A stretch of DNA of 64,000 nucleotides from Cyanophora paradoxa (Eukaryota; Glaucocystophyceae; Cyanophorales; Cyanophoraceae): the NCBI GenBank assembly GCA_004431415.1, contig QPMI01000473.1, forward strand, positions 103,993 through 167,992, written 5' to 3'. Within the stretch, counting starts at the first letter, position 1; every line of letters begins with the position of its first letter. This document shows, piece by piece, positions 45,111 to 55,733 of this stretch. The notes under the pieces are model-generated. The model was not told the origin of the DNA, made no database searches, and saw only the letters and a list, made by a program, of their open reading frames with translations. Position numbers and translations under genes: made by a program.

Positions 45111-45541
45111 CGCGACCGTCGGACTCGCGACTCGAGCTCGGTCAGCCTACCTACCGGTAGCTCGGTGCCAGTGAGCAGCAGTGTGAGGCGCCGCCGCGCC
45201 GGCAGTGTACATGTGAGGCACAGTCAGGCACTGTGAGCTATAGCTACCGCCGATTCATCGCACTACCGTAGACTCCGTAGTACTGGTACCCGGGTACCGC
45301 AGCTATACTAGTATATCAGTATATAGCTACCGCGGCCGGCGCCGGCGCGCGCGCGCGGTGCCCGCGGCCGCGGCACTGCGGGCCGTCTGCGGCAGTCCCG
45401 GATCCCGGAGTCCGGTGGCACTTGGATGATCGATATCACTGAAGCGCTATTATATGCATATGCATGGTCAACATCGGCGCTATAGCTAGTGCTAGTTCCC
45501 GGGAGTCCGGGATCCGCCGGGGCGGACCGGATTGCATGCAT
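45111..45541. other. Intergenic, repeat-rich
   Basis: No gene is seen. The sequence is palindromic in places (CTAGTATATCAGTATATAG near 45308, ATATGCATATGCAT near 45450) and G+C-rich in others (CGCGCGCGCG near 45347). It contains the presumed promoter of the methyltransferase gene. Confidence 0.4.
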
Positions 45542-46936
45542 ATGTTCAATTGGCATGCGTCGCCGAAGTGGTGGGACTGGCGCGCAAGCTCGTACGACAG
45601 TGACACGGGCAGCATCTCGGCGCTCTTCACCGACGAAGCAGCAGCGGCTGTCGATGCCTTCCGCCGTGCACGTGCCAGCGAGCCCCCGAATAGACATGAG
45701 GAGCCCGCGTGCAAGAGTTCAGAGCGCGACCGCAGCCGCAGCTGCAGCCGCCCACGCGCCCTTGATGTCGCGGCGGGGACGGGCGCGATGTCCTTCTCTC
45801 TCATGAAAGTGCGCTTTTCGATGCGGCCGCGGGCGTAAAGTGCGCACGGGCGTAAAGTGCGCGCGCCTGCACAGGCCGGCTACGACGTGGTGGCGTCGGA
45901 CTTCTCGCCGGATATGGTCCAGGCTCTGGCCAGTCGGCACTCCGCGGCCGAGATCGAGCCAGCAGATCACGGGCACGGCCATGGCAGGCTGCTGCGCACG
46001 GAGGTGGCCGACGCAAAGGTGCATATGCATATGCATGTGCCGGCTGCACTGCGGCAGGATCACGAATTCCCTCGCGAATTCCCATGCAGCTGACTGGTTG
46101 GGTTCGGCGACAGGACTTGGGGGATCTCGCGGACGGCACGTTCGACGTCTGCACGCTGGCGTACGCCATCTTCTTCTTCGACGCGGTGGAGCGCGCGCGA
46201 GTGCTGCGGCATCTGCTGCGCGCGGTGCGCCCCGGCGGCGTCCTGTGCGTCCTCTCCTGGCGCGAGCCGGGCGAGGTCGACACGTTCCTACCTGCAGCCA
46301 TCACGCGAGCCTGCCCCCAGCTGGCGGTCAGGCTCGGGCTCCATGGCCAGCAGAATACGAACGCTCGCGATTGGACGGGTTCATTTGTATTCTCGGAGCC
46401 CGAAGAGATCAAAAGGGAAGCCACTGCGGCTGGATGGGCCGACGTCCAGGTGAACATTACGAATCGGGTTTAAATTTTGCTCTGCATCGATCACTGCCTC
46501 TCCATCGATATCGATCGCATCTACATGTACAGGTCACAAGTCTACTGCACAAATACGATTTTTCCCAACAGCAACTGCATGATCTCATCACGATCGATGG
46601 TACACTCGATCAGGCAAGTTGTTGCGATAAAAAGATTTTTTTGCATTTGTTTTTAATTTCGAAAGCATCAAAATTTTTCTCCGGCCGCGGGTCGCGCAGC
46701 TCGCGCGAGCGGTAGCATCCGAAAGAAAACCGGAATTTCGCACACGCATGGTGCGGATTCTAAGCAAGGTTCGTGGAGTCGTGGATTCGCACATGCACTC
46801 CTTGAATTCCTTGCAGCTGACTAGGTTTCGGGGGCAGCGCCTTCGGCAGGTCATCGAAGAAAGATCCGAATCAGAAACCGGAAGGTGTCCTGTGGAGTAC
46901 GAGTGTCTAATTACGCTGGGACGCAGACCCGCTTAG
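45542..46936 (+). CDS. Class I SAM-dependent methyltransferase
   Basis: The start is tentative: ATG 45542 (MFNWHASPKWWDWRASSYDS), with an in-frame ATG at 45464 as alternative. Motif I is LDVAAGTGAMSF (about 45761-45796). Exon 2 gives GYDVVASDFSPDMV with the acidic motif II, and exon 3 gives DGTFDVCTLAYAIFFF and RAVRPGGVLCVLSW. These are the usual SAM-pocket and beta-4/beta-5 strands of the Methyltransf_11/25-like fold. Introns: 45828-45878 region, 46019-46112 region, one starting GTGAACATT near 46450, and a probable GC-AG intron after CAG at 46615 (CAG|GCAAGT). The last exons (RKPEFRTRMVRILSK ... YECLITLGRRPA) end at TAG 46934-46936. The substrate cannot be told; the form suits a small-molecule methyltransferase. 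It is a single intact gene surrounded by mobile DNA. Confidence 0.7.
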
Positions 46937-48349
46937 AGCCCGCTAGCACTGCATCTTTTCGTTCGGTTCAGCTGCATCATGATCATGATCAGGATCCGGA
47001 GGACCTACGGTACTACGGTAGGCCTAGGGCTGTAGCTGCGGTACTACTAGAGCGTGCAGCTGCGGTACTACGGTAGGCCTAGGGCTGTACTTCGCTGTAC
47101 ATGTACATGTTATTCGTGTGCATGCCTCATATATAACTATAGCTAGCTATAGCTGCATGAATTCCGCCTCTCGCCTATTTTCAAGTTCCAAAACTACGGG
47201 GGGGCCACCCCCTCACGTAGGTCACTGAGTCATGTCATTAATATTGCACATGAAAATGACAAAGATGGCACAATCGAGGGCGGAACAAAGACGTCGCCGA
47301 CTTAGTTCTTTAATTTTTTGAGCACAGCTGGTTTCCATTGACTGCCAGTCCCTACCGTTTCCAATATATACTAGAAACACTGTTAATGGCCATGGGAAGC
47401 CAACTTTAGATAGAGGAGTTGACCGTGAAACTGCATGCAGCTGCCGCAGTGCTTGTGAGTCGCCGGCGCCTTCGCCGACCGCGCGCTCGCGCTGAGCGGG
47501 CGGGGGCGCAGGCGATCGCGAGCGTCGGGCTCGAGCACGCGGCGCGCTCCGAGCGCCTCTCGTCGGCCCTCGCCCACAGCGCCGCCCTCACGCGCCTCAC
47601 CAACACGGTCCGCCCCGCCGCCCCCGCGCCGTGCGCCGCGCCGGGCGCGGAGCCGGGCGCGGGGCCGGGGGGCGGGGGCCGGGGCCGCCGGTGCATCTTC
47701 AATTTAAATATTTGCATTTCAGTTCGTAGCTGTAAGCTTAAGGGAACGTCATATCAATGATGGCTGAATAAATATATACTATAGCTAACTAAATAGAGCA
47801 TGCAACGGCTGAGAGCAGGCCCTCAGCAGGGGTGTGACTGGATATTGAAACAGGGACCTGCAGCTGATCATGATAGTTTCGTGACGTCATTTGCAGGCAT
47901 GCATATGCGCGTATCCCGGACGTCGCGATCGACCTTCCTCTTTTAGATCTCGGATCCGTACCCCTGCCCTCCCTCTTCTCGATCATCCGGGCCGATCGAT
48001 CGCGCCTAGCTCGCTCAAGCTCGCGCGGGATGGACGGCTCGCGGCACGTACGCGTCCACAGCGAGGAGGCCCGCGACTCGGCCAGGCCCACGACATCGTG
48101 CCCCGAACTCCGCCCCTAAAAGAGATGCAGTGCATTGGGATCAACGCGAAGAACAACGAATGGCCGATCGTCTACGACGTTATATAGTAATGTAATGACA
48201 ATAGAAGACAGATACGAATAGATACGAATATAGATAAGATTGAAGCGAATTGGATCTCGAAGGTGCTCATATGCATGATCGACATCATTGTCGAAAAATA
48301 TATGAATCGACAAGTGTCGAATTTAAAGTCTACACTCAGATCCTGGTCC
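46937..48349. other. Intergenic region with kinase-gene relic and short repeats
   Basis: A 25-base string containing TACTACGGTAGGCCTAGGGC occurs twice (about 47010-47034 and 47065-47089). A relic of the histidine kinase gene and of its downstream flank lies at 47488-47880 (listed separately). An open plus-strand frame at 47891-48187 is unrecognised. No other gene is seen. Confidence 0.5.
47488..47880 (+). pseudogene. Histidine-kinase gene relic (GAF-linker piece joined to 3' flank)
   Basis: About 47488-47620 is almost identical to kinase A 24960-25085 (SVGLEHAARSERLSSALAHS region), with a small insertion (ATCGCG) and a few substitutions. After about 80 bp of GC-rich DNA, 47706-47880 aligns with 30226-30400, the sequence downstream of kinase A (shared TATTTGCATTTCAGTTCGTA). 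Both pieces keep the same order and orientation as in kinase A, but the 5 kb between them is missing. It looks like an internally deleted third copy and cannot encode a kinase. Confidence 0.6.
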
Positions 48350-51300
48350 CTAGGGGAGAGCGGCGTGGAAAAAGGTGGTGCCGTGGCCGAGTTGGCGGGC
48401 TTTGGAGACGTCGACGAGGGCGCGGGCGAGGTCCTCCACCCGGCACGGCTTCAGCAGGTACCTGCCCCCCGCCCCGCCCCGCCCGTCGGCCCCGCCCCGC
48501 CCCGCCCCGCCCCGCCCCCGGGCGGATGGCCGCACCCCTGCACGCCAGCCGAGAGGCAGAGGTCTCGGTCCGAGCGGCTTCCCATCGCCGTCAGCATCTG
48601 CCCCGCCAGTCGGCGCCGGCGCGGAGCGGGGCGGGGCGGGCGGGGCGGGCGGGGGGGCGGACGACGATGCTGGGGCGGCGCTCGTTGGGGACGGTCTCGA
48701 CGATGCGGCGCGCCGCCGAAAGGCCGTCTAGCTCCGGCCTGCCCCGCCCCCGCCCCCGTCAGCCCCGCCCCGCCCCGCCCCCGGCCCCGGCCCCGGCCCC
48801 CGCCCCGCGCACATCATCCAGTCCTGCGCGCGGGCCTCAGCGGCGCGGGGCGGGCGGGGCGGGGCGGGGCGGGGCGGGCCATGAGGACGACGTCGAAGGG
48901 GCGGCGCTCGACGGCCTCGACGGCCTCCAGCCCGTTCCCCACCACCGCCACGTCCCCGTAACCCCTGCCGCACGTCGGCCCCCGCCCCCGCGGCGCCCGC
49001 GGCGGCGTGCGGCGGCCGCACATCTTCTTGAGCATGAGGACGACGATGCGCTGGTTCAGCGGCTGGTCCTCTGCGCGCCGGCGACCGCTCGGGGCGGCCC
49101 GCGCCGGCGGGCGGCGTGGCGGCTCACCGGCGAGCAGGACGGAGAGCGGGTGCGCCTGTCCGATGTGCGGCCCTGCAACGCGGGTCGATTAGCAAGCGCG
49201 CCTCGAGCCCCGAGACCGGTGCAGTGCACCGATGGATTGGAGGGGCTGGGAGGAGGCTCGCACGCCCCGCGGGCTGCCCCGCGGGCTGCCTGCCGGGCTT
49301 GTCCCGGCCGGTGGCACGGGGCTGAACAGCGCATCCAGCGCCCGAAAGACTGCGGCGACGGCCCGCCCGCTCAAGAGGGGCGGCGGGGGCGCGCGGGCGG
49401 GCGCGGGGTGCGCACGCTTCTCCTGCTTGACGGGCTTCTTGAGGTACTGCGCGTTCTCCGCGGGGGCCCCCGCCCCGGCCGCCGACGACCCGTCAAGCCC
49501 GAACGGCCGCACCAGCAGCAGCCACCGCACCGCCGCCCCTGCGCCGCCGCCGCTCGCGTCGGCGCCGCCCGCAGCGCCGGCGGCGGGGCGGGGCGGGGGC
49601 GGGGCGGACCGGGACCGGAGAGGGCGAGGGGCCGGTCGACGAGGTCCGTGGCGACGAGCACGGGGCCCTCCGCCCCCCCGCCAGCGCCTCCGCCGCCTGC
49701 GCCCCGCCCGCTCGCCCCGCGCCGGGCGGGCGGGCCGTGGGGCGGCGGGGCGGCCCACCTGGCGGAGCTCGTCGGCGCTGGCCGGCCGCTGCGGCAGCAC
49801 CGACAGGCCCCAGACCGCGAACTGCGCCGGCCCGCATTGAACGCGGCGCCCGATTACGAGGATGAAACGACAGGCACCTGGTCTCGGAGATGGCGGCGCG
49901 TGGTGTCGCTCTCCACTGCGAGAATGCACGACCGCGCCGCCAGAAACGGGACAGCACACTGCGGCACAACCGAGACCTCCGACCCTTGTTCGGACTGCCG
50001 GAGGGTTGGCCGCGCGACTCGAACGGCGGGCGGGGCTGGGGCCCGGGCCGGGGCGGGGGCGGGCCTGGAGGCGGAGGGTGAGGGTGAAGGAGGAGCCCTT
50101 GCCGGGCCCCTCGCTCTCCACCGCAATCTCCCCGCCCAGCAGGTGCGCCAGGTTCCGCGAGAGGAAGAGGCCGATGCCCGACCCTTCGAAGTGCCGCGTC
50201 CGCGTCTGGTCCAGCTGCGAGAAGAACGCGAAGAGCTTCGCCTGCCGCCCCGCCCCTCAGCCCCGCCCGCCCCCGCGCCCCGCCCCGTCCCGCCCCGCTC
50301 ACCCGGTCCTCGGGCCGGATCCCGCACCCCGTGTCCCGCACCGTCAGCCGCAGCTGGTGCCACTGCGGCCGCGCCGCCCGCGCGCCCGCCGCGGCGCCCG
50401 CTGCGACTGCCGCCGGGGAGCCCGCACGCGGCGGCTCGCACTGCGGAGCGGCCTCAGCGGCGGGCGAGTGGAACGGCGGGGCGCGGGCGGGGGCGCCTCG
50501 TCGCAGGCGACGATCAGCTCCACCGACCCGCGCGCCGTGAACTTGACTGCCGCCCCCGTCAGAGCGCCGCCGGCGCGCGCGCGCGCGAGCGCCGCCGCAG
50601 CGCACTCGAGTTGCCCATCAGGTTGATCAGAATCTGCGGGGCGCGTCAGAGGCGCCGGGGGCACGGGCGGGGCGCGCGGGGGACGGGCCTGGCGGATGCG
50701 GCGGGGGTCGGAGAGGAGGAACGGGGGCAGGGCGTGGCCCGGGGGGACGTAGACCGAGAAGTCCAGCCCCTTCATCTGCCCCGCCGCTCGGCGCGGAGGC
50801 GGCGGCGGCGGCGGCGGCGGGCGGGCGGGCGGACGGCGGCGGTGGGGGCGAGCAGGTCGACCACGTTCTCCACCACCGACCGCACGCTGAACGCGCTCAC
50901 GTCCAGCTCTGCCCGCCCCTCAGACCTAGGCCAAGCGATGCCCGCGCGCCCCGCGCACCCATCGCGCCCCGCTCGATCTTGCCGCAGTCTGCAGCCGGCG
51001 TCAGCGGCGAGACGGGTCGGCGGTGGCGGGTCGGGGCGCGCCGAGGATCTCGCCGATGAGCTCGACGAGCGCCGTGCCGCTGTTCTGCACGATCTCCAGG
51101 TACTCCTGCCGCGCCCTCAGCGCCGGCCCCGCGGCGGGCCCGGGTCCCGGCGGGGCGGGCCTCCTGCTGCGGGGTGAGCCCCGTGTCCTGCAGCAGGCGG
51201 CAGATGGAGATCGTCGACTGCATCGGCGTCCGCAGCTCGTGCGCTGCGCGGACGTCACGCGGCGCGGGGCGGCGCGGGGCGGGCGGCGGCGCGCACTGAC

Positions 51301-51800
51301 GACGGAGAGGAAGTTCTGCTTCGCGAGGACCGCCTGCTCGGCGTCCGCCTTCGCCGCCTCCAGCTCCGCGTTCTTCCGCAGCAGCTGCCCCCCCGCCCGC
51401 GCTCGGCGAGCCCGGCGCGGCCGGCGCGGCACGGCGCGCACCTGCGCCAGGTGCTCCTGCTCCACGCGGAACGCCCGCGCGTGCGCCAGCGACACCGACA
51501 GGTGCCGCGACACCGCCCTGCGCCCCGTCGGCCGCCGCCGCCGCCGCCCCGCGCCCCGCGCCGCCGCCGCCGCACCGCAGCATGCGCCGATCGGCCTCGG
51601 CCCACTCGCGCCGCGCCGCCGTGTGCAGCTCCAGCCGCCTGCCGCACCTCAGCACGCCGCGGATCGGCGCGCGGCCACGGCGGCGCACCCGACGACCTCC
51701 CCGCCGTACTTGATCTCCATCTCGAGGTAGCCCTGCAGCGCGTCAGGGCCGCCCCGCGGCGCGGCTCCGGGCGGCGGGCGGGCGGGGGCGCACCGGACGC

Positions 51801-51832
<32 letters not shown>

Positions 51833-54800
51833 TCCTCGTCTCCCACGGCGCCGCCAGGCGGCGATTCGAGCACGTCCTCCAGCGCCGCCACCTCCTCCTC
51901 TGCCCCCGCCCTCAGCGACGCCCGCGCCGCCCCGCCCGCGCCCCGCGCACCGGCCCCGCGTCCCGCCGCCAGCCGCACCCGCCGCTGCATCGCCGGCATC
52001 GCCGCGAGCGCCTCGGCGGCGGCGCGCGAGCCGGGGGCCCCCGGGGCGGCCCACGAGGCGACGACGGGCGGCGGATGCGCGTTGCCGGGGGCGGGAGCGG
52101 CGGGGAAGCCCCAGAGGGTGCAGCGGTCGACGTGGAGGGCGGGGCCGAGGGCGTCGGCGGCGGCCTGCAGGATGCGCGCCTTGTCGAGGCTGCTGCGCAC
52201 GGCGTCCACGATCGACGAGAGCACGTTCGACTGCGCCAGCGCCGCGTTCAGCTCCTCCTCCCGCTGCCGCAGCTGCCCGCCGCGCCCCGCGTCAGCGCCG
52301 GGGGGCGGGCGGGGCGGGGCGGGCGGGGCGCCTGCTCGCGCTGCTCGCGCTCGAGGCGGAAGGCGCGGGCGTGGGAGAAGGCAATGGCGAGCTGGTCGCC
52401 CTGCGCCGGCGTCGGGCGCGGCGGGCCGGCGGGGCGGGCGGGGCCGGACGACGGCGTCGAGGAGGGCGACGTCCTCCGCCGGCCACGCGCAGTCGCGCGC
52501 GCTGTGCACGCTCAGCAGCGCCAGCAGCTCGTCCCCCAGGAAGACCCCCCGCAGCAGCGCCCGCGTGATCCCCGACCCCCGCATCATCCGCTGGAACTCC
52601 CGGAACTGCGCCCCCGCCCCGCCCCCGCCCCGTCAGCGCCGGGCGGGTCTGCAGCGCGCGCGCCGGCTCGCCTCGGGGGTGCTGCCGTCCTCGCCGGGCT
52701 GCGGCTCGGCCACCTCCAGCGAGTAGGCGCGCTGGATGGGCAGCAGTCGGTCCCGCCCGAACACGCGCCGCTGCGCGCGCGTCGGCGCGGGGAGTGGGGA
52801 GCGGGGAGCGGGGCCCGGGCCGGGGCGCGCCTGGAGGACCGGAGAGGTGAAGTAGTCGGGGGCGAGCGGGGGCATGCCGGGGCGGCGGGCCTCGCCGCCG
52901 GCCTGCGGCTGCGCGTCCTCGACGTAGCGCACCACGAAGCGGTCCCCGGGGAGGGCGGCCGCCAGCGCCTCCGCCGCCGTCTGCAGCAGCGTCTCCAGGT
53001 CCAGGCTCGCCCGGATCTGCCCGCCCCGTCGGCCCCGGCCCCGGCGCGGCGCGGCGGCGGGCCGGACCGTGTTGGTGAGGCGCATGAGGGCGGCGCTGTG
53101 CGCGAGGGCCGACGAGAGGCGCTCGGAGCGCGCCGCGTGCTCGAGCCCGACGCTCGCCTGCGCCCCCGCCCGCTCAGAGCGAGCGTGCTCGGAGCGCGCT
53201 CGGGACGGGCGCACGCTCTCGGCCAGGTTGGTGAGGAGGGTCCGCTCCGAGTCCAGGGGCAGTCGCTCGCCCTCCCAGCTCGCCTCGATGGCGCCGATCC
53301 TGCCCGGAGCGATTGGGCCGGGCCGCGCAGGATTTGCGGAGCTCGTCTGCGCACGGGCGCCCGGTGGAGCCGCGGATGCACGCCGCCAGCGCGGTCACGG
53401 GCGCCCCGTCTGCGGCCGGGCGCGTCGATCGCGAGGGGCCGAGGAGGACAGAGGGGGCGGGCGGGGGGCGGCGGATCGGACCGGCGGCTGTACCCCGGAG
53501 CAGGAGGGGCTCGGGGGAGGCCAGGACGTCCGGCAGGCGCCTGCGGGCCCGGGTACCGGTCAGGGCCCGGCGAGCGCCGGGGGGGGGGGGGGGGGGGGGG
53601 GTTACGACGCGCTTGTCGAAGAGAAGCGGGAGCGGCTCGCAGGCCCCCCCACCTTGTCCCCCGGTGGGGGTACGCGTGCTCCACCGCGCCGCCCGAGACG
53701 CGCCGCACGGCGCAGCGCTGCGGGGGCGTGGGCGGGGCCCGGCGCGGGGGCGGGAGCGCGCGAGGCGGCGCACGGCCCCGCCGAGGAGGCGCCGGCCGAC
53801 GTCGGCGGCGTGCGCCAGGACGCGGTCGGCCTCGGACTGCAGCTGCGGGGCGGCCGACGCGGCCTCGCCGGGCCCGCGCCCTGCCGCCGCCGCGGCCATC
53901 TCCGTCTCTGCATCGGCGGGGCGGCGGGGCCCGAGCCGCGGCGGGGGCGCGCTCGAGGGCGGCGTCGCCTAGGAGGAGGGCCTGCCCGAGCTGGCGGGCG
54001 AGGAGCCCCGCCGCGCGGGCCTCGTCCTCGCCCCACGCCCGCGGGGCGGCCGCGTACAGCTCGAGGAGGCCCGAGTCGAAGGGCGCCGCCAGGAGCGCCC
54101 CGAGCCGCAGCCGCGCGCCGGCGGGCCCAGCGCCTCCCCCAGCGAGTCGAAGCGGGCCGGCGCCGGGACCCCGGCCCCGGCCCCCGCGCCGGCGGGGCGC
54201 CCGAGCCCGAGGACGGCCGCCCGCAGGAACTGCTGGAGCCGGTCCGGATCCCCGCACTCGTCGAGCTCGTCGCCGCCGACCGCGTGCTGCGCGCAGATCG
54301 CGAGCCCGCGGCCGGCAGCGGCCGCCGGCCACGCTGCCCATGCCGGCGTTTGCCTCCGGATGACGCAGCTGCGCAGCGCGAGGCGTTTGAGGGGGTGCGC
54401 GGCGGAAAAGAAAGAGGGCGAGGCCTGGATCTGAACGCCCGCCGAATTGCAAAGGAGCCGGCGAACCGGTCGACCCGGAAGGCGCCCGCGATGCAGGCCG
54501 CCGCTTCCGTGAGCTGCTCCCGGCTAAGGGGCGCGACGAGGTGCTGGCTGATTCTGGACAACGGGGCGCGTCAGATCGCGCGTCAGATCGCTGCAGCTGC
54601 GGCGAAGGTTGCTGGGCTGCACTGCGCCTCACGCCTCCGAACCAAAGCAGAATCTTTAACCCCGGCCAACGCGCGCACCTCTCGGAGAGGGCGTAGAGCC
54701 ACGCCAGGCTCGCGTACGCGTGCGTCTCCGCAGCTTCCCCGCCTGATTCTACCGTGCATTCTTCTCTCCGCTGCCTGGCGGGCCTCGCCTCTAGATCTGG

Positions 54801-54851
54801 ATCTGTAGGTGCCTCGGGCGGGCGCTTCGAATTCCGCGACGGGGTGTCCAT
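48350..54851 (-). CDS. Hybrid histidine kinase B (inverted paralogue of kinase A)
   Basis: The start is the ATG at 54851 (MDTPSRNSKRPPEAPTD); the tentative stop is TAG 48350-48352. N-terminal exons (54851-53230) encode GAF-like modules different from kinase A (ISQHLVAPLSREQLTEAAAC; FDSLGEALGPAGARLRLGAL; GLLARQLGQALLLGDAALER). From about 53215 to 48396 the DNA, introns included, is nearly the same as kinase A 24937-29736. It has the same HELRTPM H-box (near 51230), N-box, GSGIGL, first receiver, and second receiver with the phosphoacceptor Asp at 48821-48823 and YLLKPC. The last residues differ from A (after DVSKAR: QLGHGTTFF), because the shared block ends there. Two internal exons are clearly diverged between copies. 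Presumably it is a phosphorelay sensor with a different input from A. A 23-base G run (53579-53601, plus strand) lies in its N-terminal part and may make the assembly uncertain there. Confidence 0.8.
53579..53601. repeat. 23-base poly-G run
   Basis: An uninterrupted G run on the plus strand lies within an intron or exon edge of kinase B. Long homopolymers are rare in coding regions and prone to length error. Confidence 0.9.
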
Positions 54852-55733
54852 CCCTCGCGCTACTGCTGATCATGCGCGGATCGACCAGGAGCTGCGCTTG
54901 CTCATCCTTGCAATTGCGCTCTGCAGCCTCTGCAGTGCAGCTGCTGCTCAGCGGCTGCCGGGCCAGTGCCGGCCCAGTGCCGGGCCGTGTGCCGGCGCCT
55001 GCAGGCTGCCGCGCGCCCTGCTCAATTCTAGATCTATGGCCTTGGGCCCTTGACTCCCTTGAGGCTTGAGCACGAGGTCGAGGTAAGGCGATGGTCGCGC
55101 GAGGCAGCGCCGCGAGCCGCGACTCCCGCGAGCGATTAGAGCTGCGCCAGGCTACACTGCCAGCCTGTGCGCGGTTTCTCCCCTCTAATATTAATCCTTC
55201 TTTCGTTCAATCGTTGAACTCCGGATCCCATATGAATGATCGGATCGCGTGCAAGTTCTTCAACGATTGCAGCTTGCTGTGAACATCAACGATCGCGATT
55301 TCGCATCGCGAAACTTCGAATTCCGCCAGCGCTAGCGCTAGCAGCCTAGCACTAGCGCTAGCGCTAGCTAGCGCGTTGGATCATGATCATCATGATCACT
55401 TTTGGGACACAGTAAGAGAATTGCTCATTCGCATGCCATGATAATCATTATAGTTAAGTTCACATATGAAATAGTTAACTACTAACTCAGTTACTTTCTC
55501 TTGTCGCAGTATTGAAGTATCTTTGCCGGGGAAAAAGATTGCCGAATCCTTGAAGTTGATCTCCGAGGCTCGCTGGCCCGCGGCCCAGTACTAGTGGAGC
55601 TTCGAAGGTGGCACGTGGCCAAGAGCAAGAAAGAATTTGCAGAAAAGAGATAACAAGCTTCGATTTCCGAAGTTCGAAGCTTCAGCTATAAGTGCTGTTT
55701 ACTACCGTAGTACAGTAAGAAACGTTACTAATG
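54852..55733. other. Intergenic region upstream of kinase B and downstream of PPC-like gene 1
   Basis: No gene is seen. A palindromic GCTAGC-rich stretch lies at about 55328-55372 (repeats of AGCGCTAGC) with TCATGATCATCATGATCA just after it. The kinase B promoter should be near 54860-55100. Confidence 0.5.

Noticed and set aside
48250-51177. Plus-strand open frame of 975 codons
   Set aside because: It is antisense to kinase B exons that show clear H-box, ATPase and receiver motifs, and its translation is Arg/Pro/Ala low complexity typical of the opposite strand of GC-rich genes.
51451-54363. Plus-strand open frame of 970 codons
   Set aside because: Antisense to the sensor half of kinase B; no domain, and composition driven by GC bias.
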